A stretch of 64,000 nt of DNA from assembly GCA_963921425.1 (NCBI GenBank), contig OY992836.1, forward strand, positions 14,029,614-14,093,613. The letters are read 5' to 3'. The stretch is from Dryas octopetala (lineage: Eukaryota; Streptophyta; Magnoliopsida; Rosales; Rosaceae). Every line of letters starts with the position of its first letter. The first letter of the stretch is position 1. The notes below the pieces were generated by a model that saw only the letters and a program-made list of their open reading frames with translations, ran no database searches and had not been told where the DNA came from. Positions 1-13,066 of the stretch are shown piece by piece. A program made the translations under genes and the position numbers.

Positions 1-99
1 GACATTTTGGATTAAGTAACAAATTTGTACAAAACATGAATTTTTTGACACCGAGCGCTCGGCCAAAGTGTCGAGCCCGCGGTGGTTTTCCGTTGGTTT

Positions 100-345
100 T
101 TTTTCGGTTTGCTATATAGCTGCATGTGATTGTTCAACAATCACAACCGAACAGTTACAACTGTGACTGTATAAAATTCATAAAAATTCAAAGTTTATAA
201 GGATTTAATATTTTTTATTTAGGCTTGGAGGATGAAGTCTTACAATCTAGAGACTAAACATTAAAGCTTAAGCCTCGCAAATATTGAAAAAACAACAAAT
301 AAATAAAAAATTTGTGACTGTTGTACAATCACAATTGATTTTTTT
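100..345 (+). repeat. Palindrome-bearing dispersed repeat, copy 1
   Basis: This segment reappears as its reverse complement at about 7755-7990. The two copies share a core with the words AGGCTTGG, GATGAAGTC, GACTAAACATTAAAG and CAATATTG-like text in the same order. The segment carries hairpin motifs near its ends: GTGATTGTT-C-AACAATCAC near 126-144 is a perfect palindrome, and TTGTGACTGT-(3 nt)-ACAATCACAA near 312-335 has one mismatch. No coding potential is visible. It is probably a non-autonomous mobile repeat of unknown class. Confidence 0.6.
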
Positions 346-3300
346 AAACAAAAAAAAATCTCACGAGCACTTGGTGAACAGTGCCGAGCGTTCGGTAAAA
401 TCACTTTTTAAAAGTTGGTTCATAAACTGAAATTTAATATTTAAAGTGAAATGATATAAAAGTTTTGATAATTAAAACGAAAAAAACATTGAAATTTCAC
501 AAACCTAAAAAATAAACAGTTTTGAATTATAATGCAGAGTAAGTGCATAAAAAATCCCTCAATAGAAGCTTTCTCTTTATATACATACAATTTTTTACTA
601 CAATATAGCTTAATTGATCTAACCAGATCGAGGGCCCAACCTGCTTAAGTTCATAACCATTGGTTTCACACTTTCACATACTACTATAACATCTTTAATT
701 GCTTTTTATGTACAAAATCAACAACAAAGATTAGATTTTGTATAGAATTAAACAATAAGTAAGCGTTATTCAAATATAATCATAATATGGTAAGGTCTCA
801 AGTGTCAATTACCCATTACAGTTTGACAACGAAATAAATAAATAAAGGACGAGAAAGGAAAGAAAAAAAGTAATAACAAAGAAGAATAAGAATTACAGAG
901 GAGGAAAAGGAAAGATTGGTAAAGAAAGAAAGTAGGGTGATATATTTGATGTACGAGGAAGCGTCAGCGCCAATTTCTAAGTTTGTAAGTAACTGTCTCT
1001 TTTGCCCAATAGGACTGAGACTCAGAGACTGAGTATATATAGACTCACCTTCAAGTCTTCAACTCAATACCAACTATATCGATCTAGACAGTAACTATTC
1101 ATTCACTTCACTAGTATTCATATAGTGCATGGATGGTCCCTATTCCTAAATCCTAATCCATCGATTCTCTTTGTCCTTTTTTTCATGGCAATCAAATTAT
1201 TCTTTTCCTTTTTCTTTTTTTCTGATGCTGCCCCCTTTCTCTTTTGATCTTCTTACTTTTGAACGCACTTGCAATCACAAAGGCAAAGAGCTAGTAGTTA
1301 GTTTTGGGCTGACCACAAGTGATCACTTTGCAGCATTCTTTGCCATCACTTGTTTTGGCTAGTTTTTCATGCATATTCCATATTTCTTCTTCTTCTTTTT
1401 TGCTATTGGTATTTGGTTGGAAGACAGTGGCACTTACAATTGTGTGAGGTCAACTACGACCCAGTTGCAGGTTACAATGATGCTAATAATTGATTATTAA
1501 TTGGTTCCGGTCCAACTTAAACAAACTAATATATACCATTAGAAATTGCTATATATTCTTAGAATCAGCTAGATGCCACTATCACTTTATAAAATTAACC
1601 AAACACCAATTAATTAACAATGAACATGTGTTTCTCATCACTAGATTTAAAATTAAGGTTATGAACTTATGAATTAAGTATCGCAAGTCCCAGATTTTAT
1701 AGTTTTCTTATATTAGATAAAATTAAAAATTACATATTCTAACTCTTTAATCTCCATTATTCTCCGTCACCAAGTAATTGGTTATATGTTTGTCAAACAC
1801 AGAAGTAAGAGGTTATATATATTTATGTGCTTTTTAAGGTTAATAAAAGAAAGGTCGAGGGTTAAAAACAAATTAACAAAACTAGCTAGCTGCTTAATTC
1901 GTGTATATACTGTACGTATATATGGAGTACTCAATGATGCATACAGCTAGCTAGTCGGGCCCTTTTCAGTTTTCAGGATCAGCAGAGGCTGCATATATAA
2001 GTCTCGTATGGATGCTCCAAGTGATTGTGATTTATAGGAGAGTAATGGACCCTACCTACAAATCGTGTCACAACTTTGTTCATATTCTGCTTCTCATACA
2101 TCACTGACACGTACTGAGACCGAAAACACATAGCCCAGTATCGCATGCAGTATTTATATATAGTTACGTACTGTTTTGTATGTGATCACCACATACTAAC
2201 ATAAAGCGTGGATGCAAATTTAAACATAAGACAAACTCACCACAAAATTAAGGAATTAGAGTACATGCATTATTGCTTGACATGATCTTATATACGTACA
2301 CTTCTCTCATATTTAGTTTCTATACACTTATCACATGACCTCATTGTGAGAGGAGTATTTGTATACAATGATTGTATAAAACTCTTTTTCACATATTTAA
2401 TCCTTCACGTATTTATCATTTGACCGGTTGCTGAGAGTATTTGTATACAAATGTTTTTTCCTCTTACGTTACAATGTGCACACCCGTCGCTGAGTGTTTG
2501 GTAGCTTCGCCGAACGCTCGACAATAATTTTTTAATACAGCAGCGCTTGCCACTGGATGCTTCCACGGTCGAATTTTGAGGATAAATTCTCATTTTTTCA
2601 CCTCATCGAACCCTTCCTGAATGAGCCTATATATATAACATATGTTGCCAAATAAAAAACAATAAACAATTCGATATTTTTATATGTTTAGCTTATTCAT
2701 TCAGTAAACTAGCTAGTATAGTAAGTACGGATTTGGGTTACCCTAATTAATTGTTTGTTCATTTTCATTCAAAACAAAAAATGGTTTTAATTAAAAAAGG
2801 GACAACACCCATACCTAATGATGTTAAGCTCCAACCAACCATTTTCCTTTAATTCCTTAAACGGTTTAGATATTAATCTTGCTTAAAAATTAAGCCTCGT
2901 GACTCACTCACTCCACCAAACCCCAGTATTTATAATGTTTCAGTTTTCTTCTCCCATTGGTCCAATAAGTTGAATCAATTAAGGTGGAGAGGTATATATA
3001 TTAATTACGATTAGAGTATAGTGGTGTCAAAAGCTATCTATTTCAAAGGTGTGTCATTCATGCATGTCATGACGTAAGTCTCTTGAACATCTATGGTTAT
3101 TTTAGAGAAAGAAACAAGCAAACCGTATTTACAGAAGCAAATGAGCAACGTAAGAAATGCTGGGTCTTCCACATATGGGGATAGGTTAGAGACATATGAA
3201 ATTCTTAATTGCCCTTTATAGTCCTAAAAGTTTTCCAAACTATTAAGAAAATATTATGTAATATTATAGTAAATAGTGTATGAATAATTAATTTATGGGA

Positions 3301-4613
3301 TATGATTGTGGACGGAGTAAAACAATTGCAATTGAGACTTAATTATATATGAAATGAACAGATGGAGACACCTTTGAAGCACTTTTGTCTACTTTCCTAG
3401 TCACTAGAGATAGGATATGCCTATTTAATATTTAGTCCATATTTATAACTTTTTAACAAAGCCAAGACAGCTAGTCCAATTGAATTGGACAAATTAAGTT
3501 GAGGGGGATGTAAACTTTGGATGTCACTAAATATGGGCTAGACCAGGCTAGCTAGCTCCTCTGTATTACTATATATATCACCTAACTAATTAAAATTACA
3601 ACTTTAAAAGATTAACACATTAAAGAACACCAATATTATTAATTTAAAGTACAATTTTTCTGTCCATTTTAATATACCCTAGCGGAGAAAAGCCAAAAGC
3701 TCATTTGTAGAGTGTTGACTATGTGCATAAGATCTCCAACAGATATGAACTAATTAGTCACTAAGATTAGAGAAACTAATTAATCAAACAATTAGAGCTG
3801 AACATGCATTATATATGGGTATGGCAGAATCTTTTAGGGTTGGTGGTTGTTTTTTGTTTCTTGGGACTTGAGAAGGAAACAGCCATGCATGTCCTTCTCA
3901 AGTGGGTCACTTGACTAAAGGGACCAACATTCTCATGGTATAGCTGCTCAGCCTCAGCCTGATGATCGAGCTCCACCCTTTTCGAGATAATAATTTTACT
4001 TCCCTTTTTCCATTCTCTTACTTTCTTGTTTAATTGATCATTTCAACATGTTGGAAGCATTTTTTTTTTTTTTAATTATGTTAATCATATGTAGTCTCTT
4101 TTTTTAAGTGACAAATTTTGAATAACTGCAAACACTTAGTGCATTAAATATTTGTTTTAAATATAACAAGTTAATGAGTTATTCATTTAGAAGATTACAC
4201 ATTTAATCAAACAGTAATTATTCATTGTCTCTCATAGTTACTCCAATTTATCCCCTAAAAGAATATTTATGAATTAACCAAAAAAAGAAAACATTTCTGA
4301 AGTGATCTATATGTGAGAAATGTATATAAATGAGAGAAAAAGGGGAAATGAAAAAGACAGAAAAGCATTAAAAATTATGGGTGGGAACAGCCTTGGGCTT
4401 AGAGTTGGAGGCGTTTTGAGCATGGCCTGGGCCCATTCAGAAAACGACCTGAAATTATTGAAAGCGTAGCAGTGTCTACTGCGTAGCAGATTATCACCAG
4501 TCCTGAAGCAAAATGGGGGTGCATGATTTTTCCGAAAGGTATCTTATAATATTATATACTGTATGAATATCTATAAGGTGGTCCTCTCGGTGCTTCTGGT
4601 TGAAAAAGGGATC

Positions 4614-4700
4614 CACGTGGCACTGCCGGCAGGGGTGGGCCATAGCCACGTGGGCGCAGTGGTCCAAAACAATGGAGCTGGGTTTCTAATGTGACACGTG
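4614..4700. promoter_or_regulatory. Cluster of three G-boxes (CACGTG)
   Basis: Perfect CACGTG hexamers lie at 4614-4619, 4647-4652 and 4695-4700, the first two in CCACGTGG/GCCACGTGG contexts typical of ABRE/G-box elements bound by bZIP or bHLH factors. The surrounding 100 bases are GC-richer than the flanks. No gene can be recognised downstream on either strand within a kilobase, so its target, if any, is unknown. Confidence 0.4.
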
Positions 4701-5212
4701 TTGCAAAAAGAGAGGTGACAGGCTGTAGGGGGCAAGAGCATGGTTGAGACTTTTCTTTTCTTTTTTTTCTCTTTTATATGTAAAAGTGGGTAAAGACTGC
4801 AGAGAGTGTGCCAAGCCTTGCAGGTCGGCCTTATTTTGGTTCAAGACTAAAGAGCTTTTATTTTTGGATAGATAAATATATTGTCGGTTTATTTTTTAAC
4901 AATTTAAAATGTTAAAATAATCCCAGTCAAAAAAAAAATGTTAAATTAGAAAAAAGATTGCATTTATTGCATAACCCAATTAGAAAAATTGTAGAATCAC
5001 CCACAATACACTTATATTCAATCCCCTCTCTCCAACTCAAAAAAAAAAAATAAATAAATAAAAAAGAGGTTGAAAGTCAAAAACTTCGATTGATCTCTAT
5101 TATTCACATTTTATTTTATTTCTTTATTTATTAGTTATAGAAATTGATATAAATATTTCTTTGTTGTAGTATTTGTTTGTCTCTCTAGATACAGGATGAT
5201 GCAGCAATTTAA

Positions 5213-5531
5213 GGGCCTGTTTGGTATTCTATTCAAAAATTATATATATTTTTTCAAAAACAAAAAAACAAGTTTTAGTCCAGAAATGTGTTTGGTAGAC
5301 TATTTTCAAAAACAGTTTTTAGAAAAAAATTAAAAAACATGCCTATTTTTAAAAATAATAAAACTTTTTTTTTTCTTAGCTGTCATCATTTTTATATTTT
5401 AAAAGTTGTTTTCAAATTTTATACCAAACAAGTTTTTAAATTTTAAAAATTAATTTTGAAAAACTCACATTTAAAAAAAAAATCTTAATTAAAAAAAAAA
5501 AAAAAAATTTTGAATAGGATACCAAACGGCC
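5213..5531. mobile_element. MITE with GGGCC-GTTTGG termini, TAA target duplication
   Basis: The left end reads GGGCCTGTTTGGTATTCTAT and the right end is its near reverse complement (GAATAGGATACCAAACGGCC). Both are flanked by TAA, as in PIF/Harbinger-type (Tourist-like) MITEs. The interior is A/T homopolymer-rich and non-coding, about 319 bp long. Confidence 0.7.
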
Positions 5532-8500
5532 TAAGTTTTTGGGGTTGAATTGGTCGTGAATGGTCAGAACTTCAACTTTGTATGTATGCCCCCAGGCCAG
5601 GCCCCCCACTATCAACCCTCTTTTCTCCTTTGTTAACGGTCTATTTGTACATGCACATTTGTCAATCATGCACTCAAAATTAGTATCTCCAGCTCTTTTG
5701 TGAAAAGAAAAGTAAGAAATTTGGAGGACAACAGTCCAAGAAAATTTTGGTGGAAGTTTAATTTTGATGTGGAGGTACTTTTGAAAGATGGGAATTGACC
5801 ACACATCAACAACACTTCAGAATTCAGATCCAGCTAGTTTCTGCTCTATGATAAGAGAAAGTTGACAAAGCTCAAAATTAAAGTAATACAAAGGGATTTT
5901 AATACAGCTAGACTACCAGTTTGGCTATATATGGAAATTTTGGATTAGACCCTGATGAGAATTACCATAGTAAAAAGGAGGCATGTAGTGTATTACATGG
6001 TGGAAGAAGTTAGGCTCATTATTGGTTGTCTCTTCTTCTGTTGTGTTGCTTGGGGGATCATAAATTCTTGTTTGCTGTCGTTAGCCTCTTTGTTTGGGCT
6101 TGGTAATTTCTTTTTCTGTTTTTATCTAGTTGGGCTTCGTTGGTGAGGCCTATACTGTAATTTGCTTTTTGGCTTGCCTTTGTTACTTTTTGGTGTGAAA
6201 AGTTACTTGGGAGTTGCGAGCACCTGATTTTTTCCCAAAATATCTTAGTAAGTTTTTAGAATTTTACTTAAAAATTGTTTGATCAATGCATCTAGAAGTG
6301 AAATTGAAAAATTTGGAATTTTTTTTGGGTGTTAGATGTAATGGTCAATTTTTTTTTTTTTCATAACATTTAGAAACTCCCTTCCTCAACATGAGAATTT
6401 TTTAAATACCCAACTATAATCAAGGCTAATACAGTTATACAGGTGATATGGTTTTCAATGTTTTGGTTAGAAAGCTATAATGGGCTTGCTTAGGTAAATT
6501 GGGCCTGCAACAAAATTTTCAATGGCAAGTCTAGCCTAGCCCATATCTGCCAGAGTTGCCATACTTCCATGTCCAGCACAAGCCATGGATTCTCCACACC
6601 TCTGCCCAAGTGCCCAAAATGTCCCTCTTGCGCTTACAAAATTGAACCAAAAAAGATTTTATATTCTGATAAAATGAATAAAACTAGGTTGGTAGAGTAA
6701 TGAGATCAGAATAAAAAAACAAATACAAATTTTGGTAAATTTAATTGCAATCCAAATTATTTGTGGTAGCTCCATCTAACAGTACACACGCAACAAATTT
6801 AATTGCAAAAAGGAAAAGAGTCGTGCTTTATATTATATTAATGATTAAAATACTTTGTCACAAATTTAATTGATTTTTTAATGGCATTCATTCATATATC
6901 TCCTAATTAAATCCAATGTGGAAACAGATTCCATACAGTGCTCATCTAGTAATATTTTGATTCCTATGTGTGTCAAGAGTAAATTTACCCACAAATGTCA
7001 TGTCGAGTGACCACACGTGTTCCTCATGTAGGGATAGGGAAGCCATTGATGTCGAACATAATGCTCGGCCATGGACTAGAGAAAACCCTTTCCTTAGAAG
7101 AACAAGAATCATGCTCATCCGACCCTGAAGCCTTGGATCTAAAACTACTAGTACTACCACTCAGTGGCATAGCTAGGAACTTCACTCATCAGGGCGAGTT
7201 TTAACTCCTAGTATATTTGACAAAAAAAAAAAAAACTTCTAGTATATTAACAATAGTTTCTTTTAATTTCTTCCAATATCTTGAATAGATAGATATATAT
7301 ATTAATAATGAATCATTCATATCAACTCGATCAATTTTTCTGTACATTGATATATAGTGTTTTTTGAAACCACTTACATTGGTAGTTTTTATGCTAGTTT
7401 ATTGAGATATAAATTTATATTTGGTTATTATAAGTTAGAAAAATAAGTTTATTATGACCAACTTATCATGTAAAAGTTATTAACGATCACTCTCTTTTCT
7501 TTACAAAATCACATTTAAAGTGTTCAAAAATATTGCACAATTTTGTGGACTTATTAATTAGCACATGTAATTGATACGACATCGTTCAAATCCAAAGTTA
7601 TTTGTTCATCTTAATTAATTATATATATGTTTAGGTCCGTTGATTTTAGGTACCAAATTATAATATTTTTTCATTTTAACTACCAAAACATTTATGTCAT
7701 TTTACTTTAGGTACTAAATTTCAGTTTAAGTACCAATTTTAAAAAATATGGTTATATCGAGCTGTGACTGTCTAACAATCATAACTTTTTTATTGATTTG
7801 TTGTTTTTTCAATATTTGCAAGGCTTAAACTTTAATGTTTAGTCTTTGAGTTATATGACTTCATCTCCCAAGCCTAAATCAAAAGTATTAAACTCTTAAA
7901 AATTTTAAATTTTTATAAATTTGAAACAGTCACAGTTTAATCACAACTGTGACTGTTCGACAGTCACAACTATATAACAAACTAATTTGTGACCTAATCC
8001 AAAATTTTTTACTCTAGGTTAGTACCTAAACTAAAAAAATTATTGGTTTGCTGCTTTATTGAAAAACTATTGATATTTGGTATTTAATCATAATTTTCTA
8101 TATATGTTTTGTGACACACTTTTAATAGTTTTATTTAAACAATGATACTTTTAGATTTTCAAAAAATTTCACCAAATAAGAGCAATCTATAAAAAACACA
8201 TAATATTAATATTGATTATATGCTTAAAGATAAGTATAAAAAGTTATTGAGCCAATCAGCCTATTGACCCCCCTTTAATCTAACTCGTATGAATCCATTG
8301 TAATTATAAAATTTCACATTGGGGTATAGCCCAGTTGAAATGACCAATGAATTACTCCCCCTACACCAATATGCCACATTCACAAAATCCATATATATTT
8401 TTTGAATGGATAGAAGAGACCTCAAAATGATTCATCGGAGATTAAACAAATCTATCCAAATTTGTACTATATTTATCAACTTCATTGTCAATATATTAAA

Positions 8501-8618
8501 ATGGCTGGTATGTAACTGGGCTGGTCAACATATTAAAAAAAAAAAAAAATGTATGTCATAATATATTAACAAAAATAATAGAAAAATCAATCAATTAGAG
8601 GTGAGGTCCCCCCGGTCC
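5532..8618. other. Spacer without recognisable genes
   Basis: AT-rich DNA. Short open frames near 5955-6146 and 6942-7204 lack any family resemblance and lie in AT-rich text without clear gene signals. The only structured item is the inverted copy of the palindrome-bearing repeat at about 7755-7990. Confidence 0.6.
7755..7990 (-). repeat. Palindrome-bearing dispersed repeat, copy 2 (inverted)
   Basis: Reverse-complement counterpart of the repeat at 100-345. It preserves the order of the words CAATATTTGC, AAGGCTTAAAC, TTTAATGTTTAGTC, GACTTCATC and AAGCCTAAAT. It contains a perfect hairpin, TGTGACTGT-TCG-ACAGTCACA, near 7949-7970. Relative to copy 1 it lacks a segment of about 60-80 bases beside the outer hairpin. 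It is non-coding. Confidence 0.6.
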
Positions 8619-8951
8619 CTAACCACTGCTCCTCTTGGCCTTGTTCATGTTGGTCTTAAACCACTTTTGTATCCTCTTTGCAACCGTCTCTTTCTTGCAA
8701 AAGGGGTAACTTCTCAGGAGATTCTGTCTGGAAAAATAATGAACAAGAGTAGTGCAGTAGTTGTTGTTATAAGGAGAAAAAGAAGAAGAAGCACAACTCT
8801 TCCTCGCATTGTTATTAATATCGCTCATAGTGATGCTTCGAACGAACTCTGCGTCTGCTTCGGGCCATGGGTAGAGCTTCTTAAAGCTTACTTTCATTGG
8901 GTTAATTGGGGCAGTGCAGCTGCAACTCATGGTGGATATGATCTTCTGCAA
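8619..8951 (-). CDS. Possible small basic protein, 110 aa
   Basis: A 110-codon frame on the minus strand encodes a Ser/Asn-rich, basic protein. The C-terminal half contains an SRQNLLRSYPF-like stretch followed by KKETVAKRIQKWFK. That arrangement resembles a class of short uncharacterised plant proteins with an RSY-F-KKE motif, but I recall this only loosely. An internal ATG at codon 8 (MSCSCTAP) is an alternative start. An overlapping plus-strand frame (8601-9080) looks like a shadow. There is no signal peptide, membrane segment or intron. It could be a real single-exon gene or chance; function is unknown. Confidence 0.4.
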   Translation of the reverse strand: MQKIISTMSCSCTAPINPMKVSFKKLYPWPEADAEFVRSITMSDINNNARKSCASSSFSPYNNNYCTTLVHYFSRQNLLRSYPFCKKETVAKRIQKWFKTNMNKAKRSSG

Positions 8952-10037
8952 TATTCCAAGAGGTACTTGTGGTCTTTGTTTGCGGTTTGTGTTCCCAAGT
9001 ACCCTTTGTTGGCCTATTTATTAAGTGTCTTTTTTCCTAGTCCTACAAGGAATGTATCTTATATTAGGATTAGGAATTAAAGGAGCAAACAAGTTTGTAA
9101 GTAAGGTAAAACAAGGAAGAGGAAACTTGTAATCCCTAAGGTCGGTGCACACTGACGACAACCTTAGTTGGGCTAGCTACTTAATTACTTTCCCTATCAA
9201 AAGGGTTAAGGTTTTCTTCTGTGGCCCATAAAGGGTTCTAGGCCTGCTATCACTGGGCCTAACAAGTCAGCTGGTGGCAATTGTAGACTCGGCCCAATTT
9301 TCTAAACCAAGAAAAGAAAAAACAACGAAATTTACTAGACACACATTCTTTGTTTGTTTGTAATGGTAGAGAGTGACTATAGACTAGAGAGAATGGTGGT
9401 GTCGGCAGGGAGTTAAGTAAGTTGGTGTTGGGTTGTTCAATACCCTATAGTAGATTCTCGTGGGCCTCAAGTGGCATGCATGCCATTTCTTGTCATCTGG
9501 GATAATAGTCATCTGAGAATGGGAGGATGAAAATGGTGTTAAGATATGAGTAAATATAATAAGACTTAACTAAGAAAAGATGCATGTACCAAATTTCCTA
9601 ATATATGCTTAATTACTTAATCAACTTCTAATTAAATAATTAATTTATAATTACATAATCTACTGATAATCACATAATCAGAGATTAATTATAGGTTTAT
9701 AATGATCAAACTTTTCAACAAATCGAGCCAATTACAAAGCTCAAGAAAAGAAAAAAAATAAATGGGAATAAATGGACAAATGATAGTGTTTCATTAATAC
9801 ATACATGGATTTACTACCTTTGACTCATTATTTATAATAAGTAAAATACTGAGACATATAATAAGTTATTTGGATCTTTAGCATTATTGATTTTCAAAAG
9901 CTACCACACGAATGTTACCGTGATTCATGATCACACAAACATGCATGGTTCCTTCTTGATCAACTTCAATAATGCTTTTTGTTTTTTTAGCTTATTATTG
10001 TTTAGATCCCCCCCGCCCCGCCCCTTTTTTTTATTTA
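8952..10037. other. Spacer, nothing recognised
   Basis: AT-rich non-coding sequence with no repeat or gene that I can support. A run of C with interspersed G (about 10010-10024) directly precedes the MITE that follows. Confidence 0.5.
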
Positions 10038-10433
10038 GGGATTAATGTCATTTTTCTCCCAAGATTATTACACATGTATCAGTTTGTTTTCCATACTTCT
10101 AATTTGGAAAATTAAGGACCCTGACTTTTTTCAATTTTGCCAATTAAGGTTATTCCGTCAATTTATACATTTTCCATCTAAAATATTGAGATGATCAACC
10201 AGAATTTATCGAGAAATAAAAGAGGAAAAATGATGCATGAGAAAAAAATAATAAGATCTAAATTGAAGGGACCATTTTGCCCTCAAAGATTTGGATAAAA
10301 AATGTGTAAATTGACGGAAAAATCTCAATTGACAAAACTGAAAAAGTCAGAGTCCTTAATTTTCTAAATTAGAAGTCTGAGGGGCAAACTGATACAAGTG
10401 TAATAGTCTGGGGAGTAAAATGGTATTAATCCC
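10038..10433. mobile_element. MULE-type MITE with perfect 9-bp TSD
   Basis: Long inverted arms (over 130 bases each, imperfect) start GGGATTAATG and end ATTAATCCC. The insertion is flanked on both sides by TTTTATTTA (10029-10037 and 10434-10442), a perfect 9-bp duplication that points to Mutator-like transposition. The element is 396 bp, non-coding, and would fold into one long hairpin if transcribed. Confidence 0.8.
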
Positions 10434-11403
10434 TTTTATTTATAATCACACAAATAAGTCTAGTCTTCTAGCTAACCAATGATTAGATGAGCCTTGATTA
10501 TATATTTTCAATCATCCACCTTAAAAACCCTAGACGACATTTTGCCAAAAAAAGAAAGACCCCTAGACTACATCAATCAATTTGGAGCTTAAATATATAG
10601 TTTGACATTAAATATAATCCGAGCCAAACGGGTTGCATGGTTCCAATAAATCAAAACTTATGGCTCTAAATGGGAGGACATAAAGCCATGACACGCTTAC
10701 AAAGACATACATGTGGCGTAACAAGATCTTTAATATTCGTAAGATCAAAAGGAAAATGACGTATTTTTTGCTTATTTTTTTCCATCTTTAATTAGTAGAT
10801 AATTAGATACTTAAACAACAGAATGACTGCTTGGAATATTTCATTCTTTATCACCATAATATTAAACCATTCATTGATTATTAATGAAGATGAGAAAGGG
10901 CACCAAAACTTGCATCAATAAGTGCATCAGCGCATGTGAACACAAAAGTGGTGGGGTCAACTGGTAAACCACACTTCCAGATTATTGAATCCTAGTAAAA
11001 ATTAATATTAGATTTTTTTCTTTTTTAGAATGCTATTGTATGCTTTGTAGCAGAATTTGGAATTATATATAGAATATAAAAAATGATTTTTGCTAGTTTA
11101 TATATTAAGAAAAGGTTAATGGGTCTTGTATCATCACCCTTTGCATGGCCTATCATCACCAAAGTATTAAAATAATTCAATCCGTTGGCACGTTTTTGTC
11201 AGTGCACGTCAGGACAGCTCCAAATTTAATTTTGACACATCAGCGTCTAACTGTTCTCCAGTTAAAAATAGAAAATAACTAGTACTGATTAGGCTGATTT
11301 TGGACGTCGTTGAAAATCATCGAACACTCGAGATTCGTGGCCCACAAGAAAATTGAATGGGATAGTCTTTTGGATGTATCGGTGATGTTTTCAGGACATG
11401 TAC
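10434..11403. other. Spacer, nothing recognised
   Basis: Non-coding AT-rich DNA without repeat structure beyond short A/T runs. Confidence 0.5.
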
Positions 11404-11611
11404 GAAAAAATATTTTATATAATCGATATATTATGTATAATTAGTCTAGATATTATAATATAGGTAAATATTATTAATACTATATATTCTATTAATATAA
11501 ATATATTATTTAATAATATCCTATTAATATAAACACATTGTCTAATAATATTTTTAACGTTAAATTGATTATACTATGTGACGGTATATTAGTTATATCC
11601 TATAATTTTTT
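11404..11611. mobile_element. Small MULE-type MITE, 9-bp TSD
   Basis: A 208-bp AT-rich foldback element with arms beginning GAAAAAATATTTTATATAAT and ending in CCTATAATTTTTT. It is bounded by a perfect 9-bp duplication GACATGTAC (11395-11403 and 11612-11620). A relative of the same family sits at 43712-43892. Confidence 0.75.
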
Positions 11612-12734
11612 GACATGTACGTGTGACTCACTTTTATATGATGTAATTCATATGTATATTGTAAAAGAGAGATCACATATAACCGCTACATGAAAAAAAT
11701 TCTTTACAAATTGATAAAGCATGTGAGATGTTATATGTACTCGTAATTTGACATGTTATACTGTTTAGCTTTATTTCTATTCGCTCCTCGGTATTTAATA
11801 GGTTCATTGATTTTAACTACTAAATTTTAATAACTTTTTAGTTTAGGTACCCAAATTAAATAGCATTTTAGATTAGGTACTAGTTGAAAAGTCAAACAAA
11901 ATAATAAAGTAAAAGGTATTAGAATTTACAAATATTACATCACATGCCACTACAATAAAAAAAATAAAAATAATATTACATCACAAATATTATATTAATT
12001 TATACTATATTGTATTTAAAAAAAAATTAAGCCGGTCACAACTTAATTGTGATTGTCTTGGTAAATTAAAAGAGACAACTCACACCACTATACTATGTAT
12101 TATTTTGAGTAAAAATATTGTTTTGACCTCTATTTATACTATATTATAGTATAATTTATCTAAAAAAAAATTCAATTAAGCCACAACTTAATTAGATGTG
12201 ACTGTCGTTCAGTCACAACCAAGGAATAAAATTTCGGGTTTCGAGGAAATTTCGATGGAAATTTCGATGGAAATTTCGACGGAAATTTCGAAGATTTTTA
12301 AATTTCGACAAAAATTAGATGGAAACGATGGAAATTACTATCAAAATACGGAAATTTTGAATGAAACTTTACCATATGTTTATTTAACATATTATCTACT
12401 AAATTGATAAAAAACATTGAAGAAACTAATTATATATAGTAGGCTTCATGTGATATAAGATGAATATAATGTGCGCTGGAGACAAATACTGTTAAATAAA
12501 ATTAGTATAATGAATAAATGAAATTAGTATATTATTTATACTCTATAATCTATACATTAAACCCTATATATTTTATAATCTATACTCTATATTGTTTAGG
12601 ATATGGTATATGATATTATGATTTAGACCCTTTATTGTATTTTTAATTATTTTTTATATAGAAATATATTAAAGTTTATTGATTTAGGGTTTAAAAATAA
12701 CTAAACGAAACTTCAAAATGGTCAAAAAAAATTC

Positions 12735-13023
12735 AAAACCATTTTTTTTCTTTACAATTGCCCAAATGCTTCAAACCCCAATCAACCCTAAACCTTTTAA
12801 TTTTTTTCTCTTTTTTATTATTTCTTTCCCTTTTTTTTTCTTTTTTCTTTTTTCTTTTTTCTTTTTTTCCTTTTTTCTTTTCTTTTTTTTCCTTCTTTTT
12901 TTTTTCCTTTTTTCTTTTCTTTTTTTTCCTTCTTTTTTTTCTCCTTTTTTCTTTTCCTTTTTTTTTCCTTCCTTTTCCTTTCCCCCGTGACTTCTCCATC
13001 TCCAGTTTTTTTCTTCTCTTCAT

Positions 13024-13066
<43 letters not shown>
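12735..13066. repeat. Polypyrimidine tract ending in (CT)n microsatellite
   Basis: About 330 bases are almost pure T/C on the plus strand: T-rich with single C interruptions, then (CT)n from about 13028 to the gap edge. Long open frames here on both strands encode only Phe/Ser/Leu or Lys/Glu/Arg runs and are artefacts of composition. Confidence 0.9.

Larger units (their letters stand above)
1..5212. other. Gene-poor spacer
   Basis: No coding region can be supported here. The stretch is AT-rich with many homopolymer runs. It holds a palindrome-bearing repeat near its start (about 100-345), CCGAGCG-type palindromes at about 51-62, 383-396 and 2508, and a G-box cluster at 4614-4700. The few open frames are short, hydrophobic or low-complexity and have no recognisable domain. 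Confidence 0.6.

Noticed and set aside
8601..9080. 159-codon plus-strand frame overlapping the small minus-strand frame
   Set aside because: Poor composition, no homology that I recognise, and it antiparallels a better candidate.
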